Source: DASQHY01 sp035602605 (GTDB lineage: Bacteria; Acidobacteriota; Terriglobia; Acidiferrales; UBA7541). From it: 64,000 nucleotides of DNA. Made by a program: the position numbers and the translations under genes. The stretch lies in the NCBI GenBank assembly GCA_035602605.1, contig DATNLZ010000082.1, positions 31,227 to 95,226 of the forward strand, written 5' to 3'. This document shows positions 34,274-42,630 of the stretch, in pieces; the stretch's first letter is position 1, and the number at the start of each line of letters is the position of its first letter. Under the pieces are notes generated by a model, which did no database searches, had not been told where the DNA came from, and was given only the letters and a program-made list of their open reading frames with translations.

Positions 34274-35887
34274 ATGAAAGCACTCACCGCGTTCGAGATG
34301 CGCGCAGTTGACCGCTTGACTACCGAACGCGGGGGACTTTCCCGCGCGCAACTGATGGAGAGCGCTGGCAGAAGTGTTTGCGAAGTCCTCCGCGCTCGCC
34401 TGGGCGATAACTATCAGGGGAGAGCCGCGGTTCTCTGCGGCAAGGGAAACAACGGTGGCGATGGATTTGTCGTTGCGCGGCTACTTTGCGAACGCGGATG
34501 GCCGGCGAAAGTATACCTATTTGTGAACTCGGAATCCGTGCGCGGCGAAGCCGCCGCAAACCTGGCTCGACTGCGTGCAGCGGGAGGAGAAGTTCTGGTC
34601 GTTACCGACACCTGTCACTGGGAGGCTGTGCGTGGAGAATTAGCGGTGAGCCCCCTGGTCATTGATGCGCTTCTTGGTACTGGAATTAACGGCCCAGTGG
34701 GAGGTTTGCTGGGGGCAGTGATTGAGCACGTAAATGAAATTTCTCGTTGTTGCACAGCGGCAATGCCGGAGATGGTAGTCGCCGTCGATATGCCTTCAGG
34801 CCTTCCTTCCGATGGAGAACCTGCGCAAGGCCCGGCGCTTTTTGCGCACGCAACGGTGACGTTTACAGCGCCTAAAATCGGCCAGCTTATTTCCAAAGAC
34901 GCCGCGTGCTGCGGCAGGTTGGTGGTACGCCCAATTGGCTCCCCGCGCCAACTCATCGACGAGGTAGGCGCAAGCCAGGTACGCTGGCTCGAGCCTGAAG
35001 AATTTCGCGCGCTACCCTTGATTCGGCGTGCCGATGCCCATAAAGGGAGCTATGGCCATGTGTTGCTGATAGCTGGGTCCCGCGGGAAAAGCGGTGCCGC
35101 AATTTTGGCTGGACGCGGTGCCCTGCGGGCTGGAGCGGGATTAGCAACCATAGCAACGCCCGAATCTGTATTGCCGATTGTTGCGGGCGCGCAGGCGGAG
35201 TTTATGACCGAGCCGCTTCTTTCCACCGAAACCGGCGCAGCCGCGCTGGCGAGCTTGGAATACGGACGATTTGCAGCGATTGCCAAGGCGAAAACCGTAC
35301 TAGCGATTGGACCAGGTCTGGGCACGCATCAGGAGACGCAAGAGTTCATCAGAACGATTGTGCGCGAAAGCACGCAGCCCGTGATTCTCGATGCTGATGG
35401 ATTGAACGCTTTCGCAGGTCGCACGCAGGAATTGAATCAGCGAACGTCCAGGTTCCTTGCAGTAACCCCACATCCCGGCGAAATGGCACGGCTATTCGGC
35501 AAGTCCACCGAAGAAGTTCAGGCCGATCGCGCAAAGTTTGCGTTGCTTGCAGCAGCGGAATGGAATGCCTACGTAATCTTGAAGGGTTATCACAGCATCT
35601 TGGCCACGCCTAGCGGCCATGTGTTTGTGAATACCACGGGAAACCCGGGAATGGCCAAGGGTGGAACCGGTGACGTACTCACCGGCATTCTCGCCGGACT
35701 CACAGCGCAGTTCGGCACTGTCGAGTGGGAAAAAACGCTCGGATTCGGCGTTTATTTGCACGGCCTTGCTGGCGATGCCGCGGCACTGGTTCATGGCGAG
35801 ACATCGAGCCTTGCTTCGGGAATTGCCGATTTTCTGTCCGATGCTTACCGCCGCGTGGTTTCGGAGTTGCGCGCACGTGAGTCTTGA
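34274..35887 (+). CDS. nnr: Bifunctional NAD(P)H-hydrate repair enzyme (epimerase + dehydratase)
   Basis: Repairs hydrated NADH/NADPH. Residues 1 to about 220 form the YjeF-N epimerase (MRAVDRLTTERGGLSRAQLM; CGKGNNGGDGFVVARLL), and about 240-535 form the ADP/ATP-dependent dehydratase (YjeF-C, ribokinase-like) with HKGSYGHVLLIAGSRGKSGA, ILDADGLNAF, TPHPGEMARLF and NPGMAKGGTGDVLTGI. At 537 residues it is a normal fusion. The tsaE start overlaps its end by 11 bases, the same nnr-tsaE order seen in many bacteria (yjeF-yjeE). Confidence 0.95.
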   Translation: MKALTAFEMRAVDRLTTERGGLSRAQLMESAGRSVCEVLRARLGDNYQGRAAVLCGKGNNGGDGFVVARLLCERGWPAKVYLFVNSESVRGEAAANLARLRAAGGEVLVVTDTCHWEAVRGELAVSPLVIDALLGTGINGPVGGLLGAVIEHVNEISRCCTAAMPEMVVAVDMPSGLPSDGEPAQGPALFAHATVTFTAPKIGQLISKDAACCGRLVVRPIGSPRQLIDEVGASQVRWLEPEEFRALPLIRRADAHKGSYGHVLLIAGSRGKSGAAILAGRGALRAGAGLATIATPESVLPIVAGAQAEFMTEPLLSTETGAAALASLEYGRFAAIAKAKTVLAIGPGLGTHQETQEFIRTIVRESTQPVILDADGLNAFAGRTQELNQRTSRFLAVTPHPGEMARLFGKSTEEVQADRAKFALLAAAEWNAYVILKGYHSILATPSGHVFVNTTGNPGMAKGGTGDVLTGILAGLTAQFGTVEWEKTLGFGVYLHGLAGDAAALVHGETSSLASGIADFLSDAYRRVVSELRARES

Positions 35888-36338
35888 AATCATCACCAAC
35901 GCAGCCGAAGAAACCATGCAGCAGGGCCGCGAGCTCGCTAAATTGCTCACTCCGCCGGTGATGGTGCTGCTTTCCGGAGACTTGGGGAGTGGCAAAACCA
36001 CCCTAACCAAGGGAATTGTGGCCGGCCTGGGTGCGGCGAAGGAGGATGACGTCACCAGCCCAACATTTACACTGGTGCACGTCTATAAAAATCACTGCAA
36101 AGTTTTTCACGCTGATCTCTACCGTGTTGAAGACTTCCATGACCTCGAAACACTAGGCCTCGAAGATGTCTTCGTGGAACCTGCCGTGCTCATCATCGAA
36201 TGGTCCGAGCGATTTGCGCTGCACTCAAATTGGCCGGCAATTCGCGTCCATCTCGAGCACATAGAAAATGACCGCCGGCGAATCCGAATCTCCGATCTCG
36301 AATCGCCTCAGGTATCCTCATCATCATGGTGCCTCTGA
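35877..36338 (+). CDS. tsaE: tRNA N6-threonylcarbamoyladenosine ATPase
   Basis: A GTG at 35877 inside the end of nnr gives 153 residues; the longer open frame lies within nnr. P-loop LSGDLGSGKTTLTKGI, switch region TSPTFTLVHVYK and the conserved YRVEDFHDLETLGLEDVF are all present, then LIIEWSERF. TsaE supports t6A37 tRNA modification with TsaB, TsaC and TsaD. The tail past IRISDLE is short and variable. tsaB, tsaD are not in the window. Confidence 0.94.
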   Translation: MSLEIITNAAEETMQQGRELAKLLTPPVMVLLSGDLGSGKTTLTKGIVAGLGAAKEDDVTSPTFTLVHVYKNHCKVFHADLYRVEDFHDLETLGLEDVFVEPAVLIIEWSERFALHSNWPAIRVHLEHIENDRRRIRISDLESPQVSSSSWCL

Positions 36339-36466
36339 TTCGTATCCACTGTTAACCGGTAGGGTTCCGCGTCTTGTTCGCCCGGGATTCGCCTGCTAGT
36401 GTCGAAGGGGTCGCTCTCTATGCGGTTGAATAACCGACCGTCACGGCGGAGCATCGGCTGAACACC

Positions 36467-38965
36467 ATGGGTGAACATCTCAATTCGCCGGTCGAAGGAC
36501 AACCCACCAGGATTGACCTCAAGACCTATGCGGTGACCCTCCCGATGGCCTCATTGGCAGTCGGCGTGGACAATATCCATCACGACGTCTTTCTTAGCCC
36601 GCGCTTTATTCAGTTTACGCGCGGTTATCTGCTCGATTTGATCCGCCAATCCACAGCAACGACCTATTTTTCGGGGCTCGACGTGCGACCTTCGCGACCT
36701 CCGGAAACGAGCGTGTTCAAGAAGATCCTCAGCGAGCTTTTGCACGCCTCACTCACTCGCGCCAAATACGAAAAGAATATCGAGATTGATTTTTTGTTTC
36801 GTATCGCCCTCATCAAATTCCTAACCCAGGAAATCGGAAATCAATTCGCCAATCTAATCCTGGAAGGGAAGGAATGGGTTCGCCAGCGCGGCGAACACTT
36901 CGAACGCAGCGAGCAAGCGCACGTAATGAAGGCGCGGCTCTCGGAGCTTCAGGCCGGGCGCCGCAACGTTGTTCGACAGGTTGGCCAGCAGATTCACCAG
37001 TATCTGGTAGACGTTGAAGAAAACGTGCTTGCAAAATCTCGGCGCGCATTGTTCGGTGAAGAGTTTGGGTCGCCATACGACCTGCTGAAAAATCGCCTTG
37101 TTTTTGTGGAAGGCGGAAAGGACGACGTGCTCTTTGCCGAGCAGTATGTTTTGCTGGGAAATTACGTGCGCGATCCGGATCGCTTTGAGGCGATGGATAC
37201 GCTGCTGCTTGAGTTTGTGCGCGATTCCGTTCTGGCGGTCGAACACACCGCAGAGATCCCTGATGACCTGCAGAAGACCCATTCGAGTCTGGTTGAGCAG
37301 GCGCTTACGTCCCGCTCGGAGCTGGTCCAGCTTGAGGAGGAGCGCGAGGCTTTGCTACGCAAATTGGAGCGAAGCGAAGGGCTACTCTCTAAACTGGTTC
37401 GAGCCGCCGACCCGTCCGACGTGCGTGCCGCGCTGAGCGAGGTTGAAAAGCGAATCCGCAGCAACCATATGAAGTTGGAGGAACTGAGCCCGCAACTCGA
37501 TTCTGCGAAGCAAAAAGCCTCCTTTCTTTCCGGGCAAAGGCAGAGCCGCCTAGCGGATTATTTGAATGAGCCGGAGAATGCTCATCGCCTTTTTGACCCT
37601 GATGCGCAATCCAGCGGTGCGCCGGAGTTGCGTAACAAGCTGCTGGAGGATTGGATCGCTCGCCTGGAGCAGCGCGAGTTGATCGTTCACATTCTGGCGA
37701 GTTACGAAGTCCGCTCCATCTTTCGTGATTATTGCCCGCCAATTCACTTGCAGCAGCTGCGCAAGGCGCTTGTGAGCCGTGATGAGTTGAAGAGCGTCGA
37801 GGATATTTTGAAGCAATTTCCAGCGCGGCGCTTCTCCATGAAACCGATCGAAGAATTGTCTAAGAAGGTTCGCCGCTTTTCGCATAGCGAGATTCGTGCG
37901 ACAGTACTGCGCTTCACCGAGGATTTCATGCGCTTGCGTCGGGCCCGGCGAAACTTCGAGCACTTGACCACTTGCATGGAACGCATCAACCTGATCACCA
38001 ATGAGAAGACTCGCGAGCTTTCGCGGCTCAACAACACGCTGTACGAATGCGTGCTGCCAGACGAGGCGCGGCCAACCGAAGACCGCGTCGTTTCTCATGT
38101 AATTATCAAAGCGGATGTGCGCGGCTCGACAAAAATCACACACGACTTGCTCGATCGAGGTCTGAATCCGGCATCCCATTTCAGCCTGAACTTTCATGAG
38201 CCGGTGACCAAACTGCTCGATCGCTTTGGAGCGGCGAAGGTGTTTATCGAAGGCGATGCAATCGTGCTGGCAATTTTCGAGACCGAAGCCAACCGCTCTT
38301 ACCAGCGCCCGGTAGCCAAGGCCTGCGTTCTAGCGCGGCAAATCCTCGCTGTTTCCGCGGCGTATAACCAGCGCGCCGAGTCGAGCGACCTGCCTCGTTT
38401 AGAGCTGGGGATCGGAGTAGCTTTTCAAAGTTCAGCTCCCACCTACTGGATCAACGGCGACTCTCGAATTATGATCTCCAAAGCCCTCAATCTTTCCGAC
38501 CGTCTTTCGGGCTGTTCTAAGATGGCTCGGCGCCTGCTTGCACGTAATCCATCGCTGTTCTGCATGTTCCTGTTTCAAACCTCGATGGAAGGAGCTTCTG
38601 AGGAAGAGGCTGAGGAGTTGTTGATTCGTTTCAATCTCAATGGCATAGAGCTCAACGAAGAAGGGTTCCAAAAGCTGGCCGAAGAAATTTCCATGGATAC
38701 AGTGGAGACGAAATTGGATACGCCTTGGGGGCGGCAGCCGGTTACTCTTTACTTCGGTGAATTGCCGATGGGCGACTCGCTCGAACTCATCGTGGTGCGC
38801 AAGGGTTATGTGCGGCAACTGCAGACCGATGGGAAGATTGGCCCCAGTTCCACAACACGACCGTACTACGAAGTTTGTTCCAGCCCGCGTCTGGTGGAAT
38901 TGGTCGAAGCGCTCCTGCGCACTCAGTCTGCAAAGGTTGAAACCGCCCGCGTCTCGCCTCTATAA
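36467..38965 (+). CDS. Large protein of unknown family ending in a class III cyclase-like domain
   Basis: This 832-residue soluble protein is not a family I can name. Residues 1-290 are mostly helical (GNQFANLILEGKEWVRQRGE). About 295-380 form a coiled coil (ELVQLEEEREALLRKLERSEG). About 385-535 are helical (LEQRELIVHILASYEVRSIF). From about 545 a divergent class III nucleotide cyclase homology domain appears: Asp550 in IIKADVRGSTKITHDLL, Asp597 in AKVFIEGDAIVLAIFE, LELGIGVAFQ, and Asn675/Arg679 in ALNLSDRLSG, the positions used for metal binding and the transition state in active cyclases. A C-terminal extension of about 120 residues follows. No transmembrane segment or HAMP. No good ribosome site is visible. 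It starts 128 bases after tsaE. Confidence 0.75.
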   Translation: MGEHLNSPVEGQPTRIDLKTYAVTLPMASLAVGVDNIHHDVFLSPRFIQFTRGYLLDLIRQSTATTYFSGLDVRPSRPPETSVFKKILSELLHASLTRAKYEKNIEIDFLFRIALIKFLTQEIGNQFANLILEGKEWVRQRGEHFERSEQAHVMKARLSELQAGRRNVVRQVGQQIHQYLVDVEENVLAKSRRALFGEEFGSPYDLLKNRLVFVEGGKDDVLFAEQYVLLGNYVRDPDRFEAMDTLLLEFVRDSVLAVEHTAEIPDDLQKTHSSLVEQALTSRSELVQLEEEREALLRKLERSEGLLSKLVRAADPSDVRAALSEVEKRIRSNHMKLEELSPQLDSAKQKASFLSGQRQSRLADYLNEPENAHRLFDPDAQSSGAPELRNKLLEDWIARLEQRELIVHILASYEVRSIFRDYCPPIHLQQLRKALVSRDELKSVEDILKQFPARRFSMKPIEELSKKVRRFSHSEIRATVLRFTEDFMRLRRARRNFEHLTTCMERINLITNEKTRELSRLNNTLYECVLPDEARPTEDRVVSHVIIKADVRGSTKITHDLLDRGLNPASHFSLNFHEPVTKLLDRFGAAKVFIEGDAIVLAIFETEANRSYQRPVAKACVLARQILAVSAAYNQRAESSDLPRLELGIGVAFQSSAPTYWINGDSRIMISKALNLSDRLSGCSKMARRLLARNPSLFCMFLFQTSMEGASEEEAEELLIRFNLNGIELNEEGFQKLAEEISMDTVETKLDTPWGRQPVTLYFGELPMGDSLELIVVRKGYVRQLQTDGKIGPSSTTRPYYEVCSSPRLVELVEALLRTQSAKVETARVSPL

Positions 38966-39066
38966 TCGCTTCGGTGTAGGATTCCCCTGGCTTTTAAAAC
39001 AGGTGCGTTCCCGTGGTGTTTTTCAGCAGTCGTGATAGCCCATGAGAGCAATGCGCGATTGAACCG

Positions 39067-39714
39067 ATGTTTACTACAGCGCTAACGATCGGTATCCCTA
39101 CCGGAACTGAGCTTACCGCTCTGCTTGTCGTGGTCTGCTTTTCGGCAGGGCTGAATGTTTATGCCACGGTAGGGATGTTGGGCCTGCTGGCTCGCAGTCA
39201 CGCCTTAAGCCTGCCTGCATCGTTGCAAGCGCTCGAAAACTGGTACGTCATCGCCATTTGCGGTGTGTTTTTTCTTGTTGAATTTATCGGGGACAAAATT
39301 CCCGTATTCGACCTTCTCTGGAATGCGCTCCATACGTTTGTTCGGGTGCCGGTTGCGGCAGTGCTCGCCTACGCTGCGACCGCGCAATTGCCGCAATGGG
39401 AGCAACTGGTAGCAACGCTTGCAGGGAGCTTGCTTGCGTTCGCGGCACACGGCGGCAAGACCGCAGCTCGCGCGGCAGTTACACACTCGCCAGAACCCTT
39501 TTCAAACATTGCGCTGAGCCTCAGTGAAGATGCGGCGGTGGTTTTTCTGATATGGTTTGCGACGCGGCATCCATACGCTGCCGCAGGTATTGTTGCGATC
39601 GCTGTGGGTGCGACCGTTGTGATGGTTCGTTTAATCGTGCGGGCCCTTCGCAACCTCTTTTACAACGCGAAGGAAACGATTGCGGCGGACACTCGCTCTT
39701 CGTCGACGTTTTGA
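39067..39714 (+). CDS. DUF4126 membrane protein
   Basis: This 215-residue protein has about five to six membrane segments and the DUF4126 pattern: an Asn-containing first helix region (CFSAGLNVYATVGMLGLLARS), FFLVEFIGDKIPVFDLLWNALHTFVRVP and LLAFAAHGGKTAARAAVTHSPEPFSN. The family is widespread and has no known function. It begins 101 bases after the cyclase-like gene; whether they share a transcript is unclear. Confidence 0.85.
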   Translation: MFTTALTIGIPTGTELTALLVVVCFSAGLNVYATVGMLGLLARSHALSLPASLQALENWYVIAICGVFFLVEFIGDKIPVFDLLWNALHTFVRVPVAAVLAYAATAQLPQWEQLVATLAGSLLAFAAHGGKTAARAAVTHSPEPFSNIALSLSEDAAVVFLIWFATRHPYAAAGIVAIAVGATVVMVRLIVRALRNLFYNAKETIAADTRSSSTF

Positions 39715-39777
39715 CTGGGAAGGTACGCGAACAGATTTCGAAAGACATAACTCCGCCGATCATTTCGAAAGGGAACT

Positions 39778-39981
39778 ATGCCACAAGATGCCCATCAGAG
39801 AGCTGCCGAATTCCATGAACTAGCGGCGCACGCTCACCGTGCCGCTGCAGTGCATCACGGTAAAGAGGATCACATCACCGGACAGGAGCATTCGAGAAAA
39901 GCGATGGAATACTCCTCGAAAGCTCACCAATACTCGCAAGAAGCACATCAGAAATCCACAAGCACTCAGCCGAAACGCTGA
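39778..39981 (+). CDS. Small His-rich helical protein
   Basis: This 67-residue protein has a usable AAAGGGA site before its ATG. It is nearly all helix and contains nine His residues, spaced mostly three to four apart, between HQRAAEFHELAAHAHRA and HQYSQEAHQKS. There is no membrane segment or cysteine. Its pattern of HSRKAMEYSSKAHQYSQEAH looks like a stress or metal-binding helical protein; no function is known to me. It lies between DUF4126 and the GH95 gene on the same strand. Confidence 0.65.
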   Translation: MPQDAHQRAAEFHELAAHAHRAAAVHHGKEDHITGQEHSRKAMEYSSKAHQYSQEAHQKSTSTQPKR

Positions 39982-40023
39982 CGTGGGTTCCATTTTCCCA
40001 AACGCCTGCTTAACGGGAGCTAC

Positions 40024-42549
40024 GTGCGCAGAGAAGTTCATTCGGCTCTGAAGACGTGTCGCTATATCGCGATTCTTGGTTGCGGCTGCTGCACCGGCTT
40101 TGCGCAACAGAACGATTCGCAGCACCGTACTGCCATGATCTTGTGGTACCGCCAGCCTGCTCCGCAGTGGAGCCAAGCTTTGCCTGTCGGCAACGGAAGA
40201 ATGGGCGCAATGGTATTTGGCGGCGCCAACATCGGCGTTAATAACGGAGACAGTCAAGACCGCAAGGTCAATGCTGACATTGCAGACGGCAACAAGACGC
40301 GACCGCAGGACGAACATCTTCAATTGAATGAAGATACCGTGTGGCAGGGCGGCCGGCAGGACCGCTTGAATCCTAGAGCTTATGAAGCTGTGCCGCAGAT
40401 CCGCAAGCTGCTTTTTGCTGGGCGAATTGGCGAGGCCGAGAAACTTGCTGAGGAGGGAATGCTTTCGATTCCACCAAGGCTTCCAAGCTATTCAACACTA
40501 GGCGATCTCTACCTGCGGTCAGCTCCACGAGAGGGAATGCAAGAGCGGGTCACCGATTACCGGCGCGAACTCAACCTTGACACGGCTATCGCGCGGGTAA
40601 CCTACAGCAGTAACGATGTTCACTACGTTCGAGAAATGTTCGCGTCGGCAGCAGACAAAGTAATCGTTGTTCGTCTGACGGCGAATAAGCCTGGTCGTCT
40701 GAATTTCCGAGTAACCATGGATCGCCCGGAGGATTTTTCAACAAAAACGAACGGCGATGACAAGCTGCTCTTGCAAGAAGGACCTGAGCACAAAGATCAC
40801 ATTCATTTTGTTGGCGAAGTGCAGGTGCTTCCGACCGGAGGGTCGGTAAAGAGTGAAGGGGATCATCTGACGGTGACGAACGCAGATTCGGTTACGCTGC
40901 TGATCGCCGCAGCGACCGATTTCAAGGGCGGAAGATTCCAAGGCGATCCGCCAACATCTACTTGCGCTGGCATTTTACAAGAAGCGGCTGCCAAGCCTTA
41001 TCCACAGCTCAAGGCCGCTCACGTGGCGGATCATCAGAATTTGTTTCGGCGTGTCTGGCTGCAACTTGGAACCGACGCCGATCCCCTGGCCAATGTGCCC
41101 ATAGATGAACGCCTGAAGCGCGTTCAGTCCGGCGCAAGCGACCCGCATCTGGAAATGATTTATTTCCAGATGGGGCGTTACCTAATGATCGCATCCAGCA
41201 GACCGGGAGGAATGCCGGAGAACCTGCAGGGTCTATGGGCCAGCGGAATAACAAATCCCTGGGGCTCGAAATTCACGATCAACATCAATACGGAAATGAA
41301 TTATTGGATCGCGGAGCCGACCAACCTTAGCGAACTGCACGAACCGCTGTTTGATCTGATTGACATGGTTCGTAATTTCAGCAGTGGTACAGGAAGCGAA
41401 GTCGCAACGAAGTATTACCGAGCGGGAGGCTTCGTAATTCACCACAACACCGACATCTGGGGAGATGCAGTTCCGGTCGATGGCGTCCCCTATGGAATTT
41501 GGCCGACGGGCGGGGCATGGCTGAGCCTGCACCTTTGGGATCACTACGCATTCACGCAAGACAAACAATTCCTCGCAGGGCGCGGCTATCCGGTGCTGCA
41601 CGATGCATCGTCATTTTTTCTTGACTACTTGACGGACGACGGAGCGGGGGCTTTGGTGACCGGTCCTTCGCTCTCGCCCGAGAACCGATACAAGCTGCCG
41701 GATGGAAGCTCGCATTCGCTTACCATGGCCCCGACGATGGACATCGAAATTGTGCGCGAGCTTTTCACTCGCACAATTTCAGCGAGCGAGATTTTGGGGC
41801 TGGATCGCGATTTCCGCTCGCGGTTACTGCAAGCAAAGGCCAAGCTGCCCCCTTTCAAGATCGGCAGGCTTGGCCAGCTGCAAGAGTGGCGGGAGGATTA
41901 CGATGAAAACGACCCAGGACACAGACATATCTCGCATTTGTGGGCGCTTTTTCCAGGAAGCCAGATCAATCCCGTTGACACACCGGGTTTAGCAAAGGCC
42001 GCTGAAGTCACGTTACGGCGAAGACTCGATCATGGCGGAGGCCAGACGGGCTGGAGCCGCGCGTGGGTGGTCAATTATTGGGGACGCCTGGGCAACGGTG
42101 AAAAAGCTTATGAGAGTCTGCAGGTTCTGCTGAAGCAATCCACGTTTCCGGATTTGCTCGACGATCATCCGCCTGGCGTGTTTCAGATTGACGGCAACTC
42201 CGGAGGCACTTCAGGGATGGTTGGCATGCTGCTTGATTCCAAATTTGAATCGCCAGCGAGCGAGATCGATTTCCTTCCCGCGCTGCCTAAGGCCTGGAAA
42301 GCAGGGTCCTTCGAGGGTTTCCGCGCGCGTGGAGGAATGACTGTGGACTTGACGTGGCGCGATGGAAAGGCGGTTACAGCCAAGCTCCATACGACGGCAG
42401 ATGGAAACCTTCGCCTGCGTGCTCCCCCAGGGCAAGAGATCGTAGCCGTTCGATCGAAGGAAAGGCAGTTGCCAAACTTCTTGGCGCCGAAAAGCGTTCA
42501 AGAATTGAAGATCGTGACCGGAGGGAATTACGAGATCGAGTTCAAGTAA
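40024..42549 (+). CDS. Exported GH95 alpha-L-fucosidase (1,2-alpha-fucosidase type)
   Basis: GTG start at 40024 behind CGGGAG gives 841 residues with a signal peptide (YIAILGCGCCTGFAQ). GH95 throughout: N-terminal beta-sandwich (WYRQPAPQWSQALPVGNGRMGAMVFGG, including the LPVGNGRMGAM hallmark), then an (alpha/alpha)6 barrel with NINTEMNYW (Asn420, Asn422), LSPENRY (Glu553) and QIDGNSGGTSG (Asp723), the positions corresponding to catalytic residues of the Bifidobacterium enzyme, then a C-terminal sandwich. It probably removes alpha-1,2-linked fucose, or galactose, from plant or microbial glycans by inversion. It converges with the BNR gene 81 bases away. Confidence 0.93.
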   Translation: MRREVHSALKTCRYIAILGCGCCTGFAQQNDSQHRTAMILWYRQPAPQWSQALPVGNGRMGAMVFGGANIGVNNGDSQDRKVNADIADGNKTRPQDEHLQLNEDTVWQGGRQDRLNPRAYEAVPQIRKLLFAGRIGEAEKLAEEGMLSIPPRLPSYSTLGDLYLRSAPREGMQERVTDYRRELNLDTAIARVTYSSNDVHYVREMFASAADKVIVVRLTANKPGRLNFRVTMDRPEDFSTKTNGDDKLLLQEGPEHKDHIHFVGEVQVLPTGGSVKSEGDHLTVTNADSVTLLIAAATDFKGGRFQGDPPTSTCAGILQEAAAKPYPQLKAAHVADHQNLFRRVWLQLGTDADPLANVPIDERLKRVQSGASDPHLEMIYFQMGRYLMIASSRPGGMPENLQGLWASGITNPWGSKFTININTEMNYWIAEPTNLSELHEPLFDLIDMVRNFSSGTGSEVATKYYRAGGFVIHHNTDIWGDAVPVDGVPYGIWPTGGAWLSLHLWDHYAFTQDKQFLAGRGYPVLHDASSFFLDYLTDDGAGALVTGPSLSPENRYKLPDGSSHSLTMAPTMDIEIVRELFTRTISASEILGLDRDFRSRLLQAKAKLPPFKIGRLGQLQEWREDYDENDPGHRHISHLWALFPGSQINPVDTPGLAKAAEVTLRRRLDHGGGQTGWSRAWVVNYWGRLGNGEKAYESLQVLLKQSTFPDLLDDHPPGVFQIDGNSGGTSGMVGMLLDSKFESPASEIDFLPALPKAWKAGSFEGFRARGGMTVDLTWRDGKAVTAKLHTTADGNLRLRAPPGQEIVAVRSKERQLPNFLAPKSVQELKIVTGGNYEIEFK

Positions 42550-42630
42550 CATGTGGGCGAGATAAAAGAATCAGAAACTCGAGCGGTGCAGCTCAACGGA
42601 TCCGGTAACACAGATTTCTAAGGCATGTGT

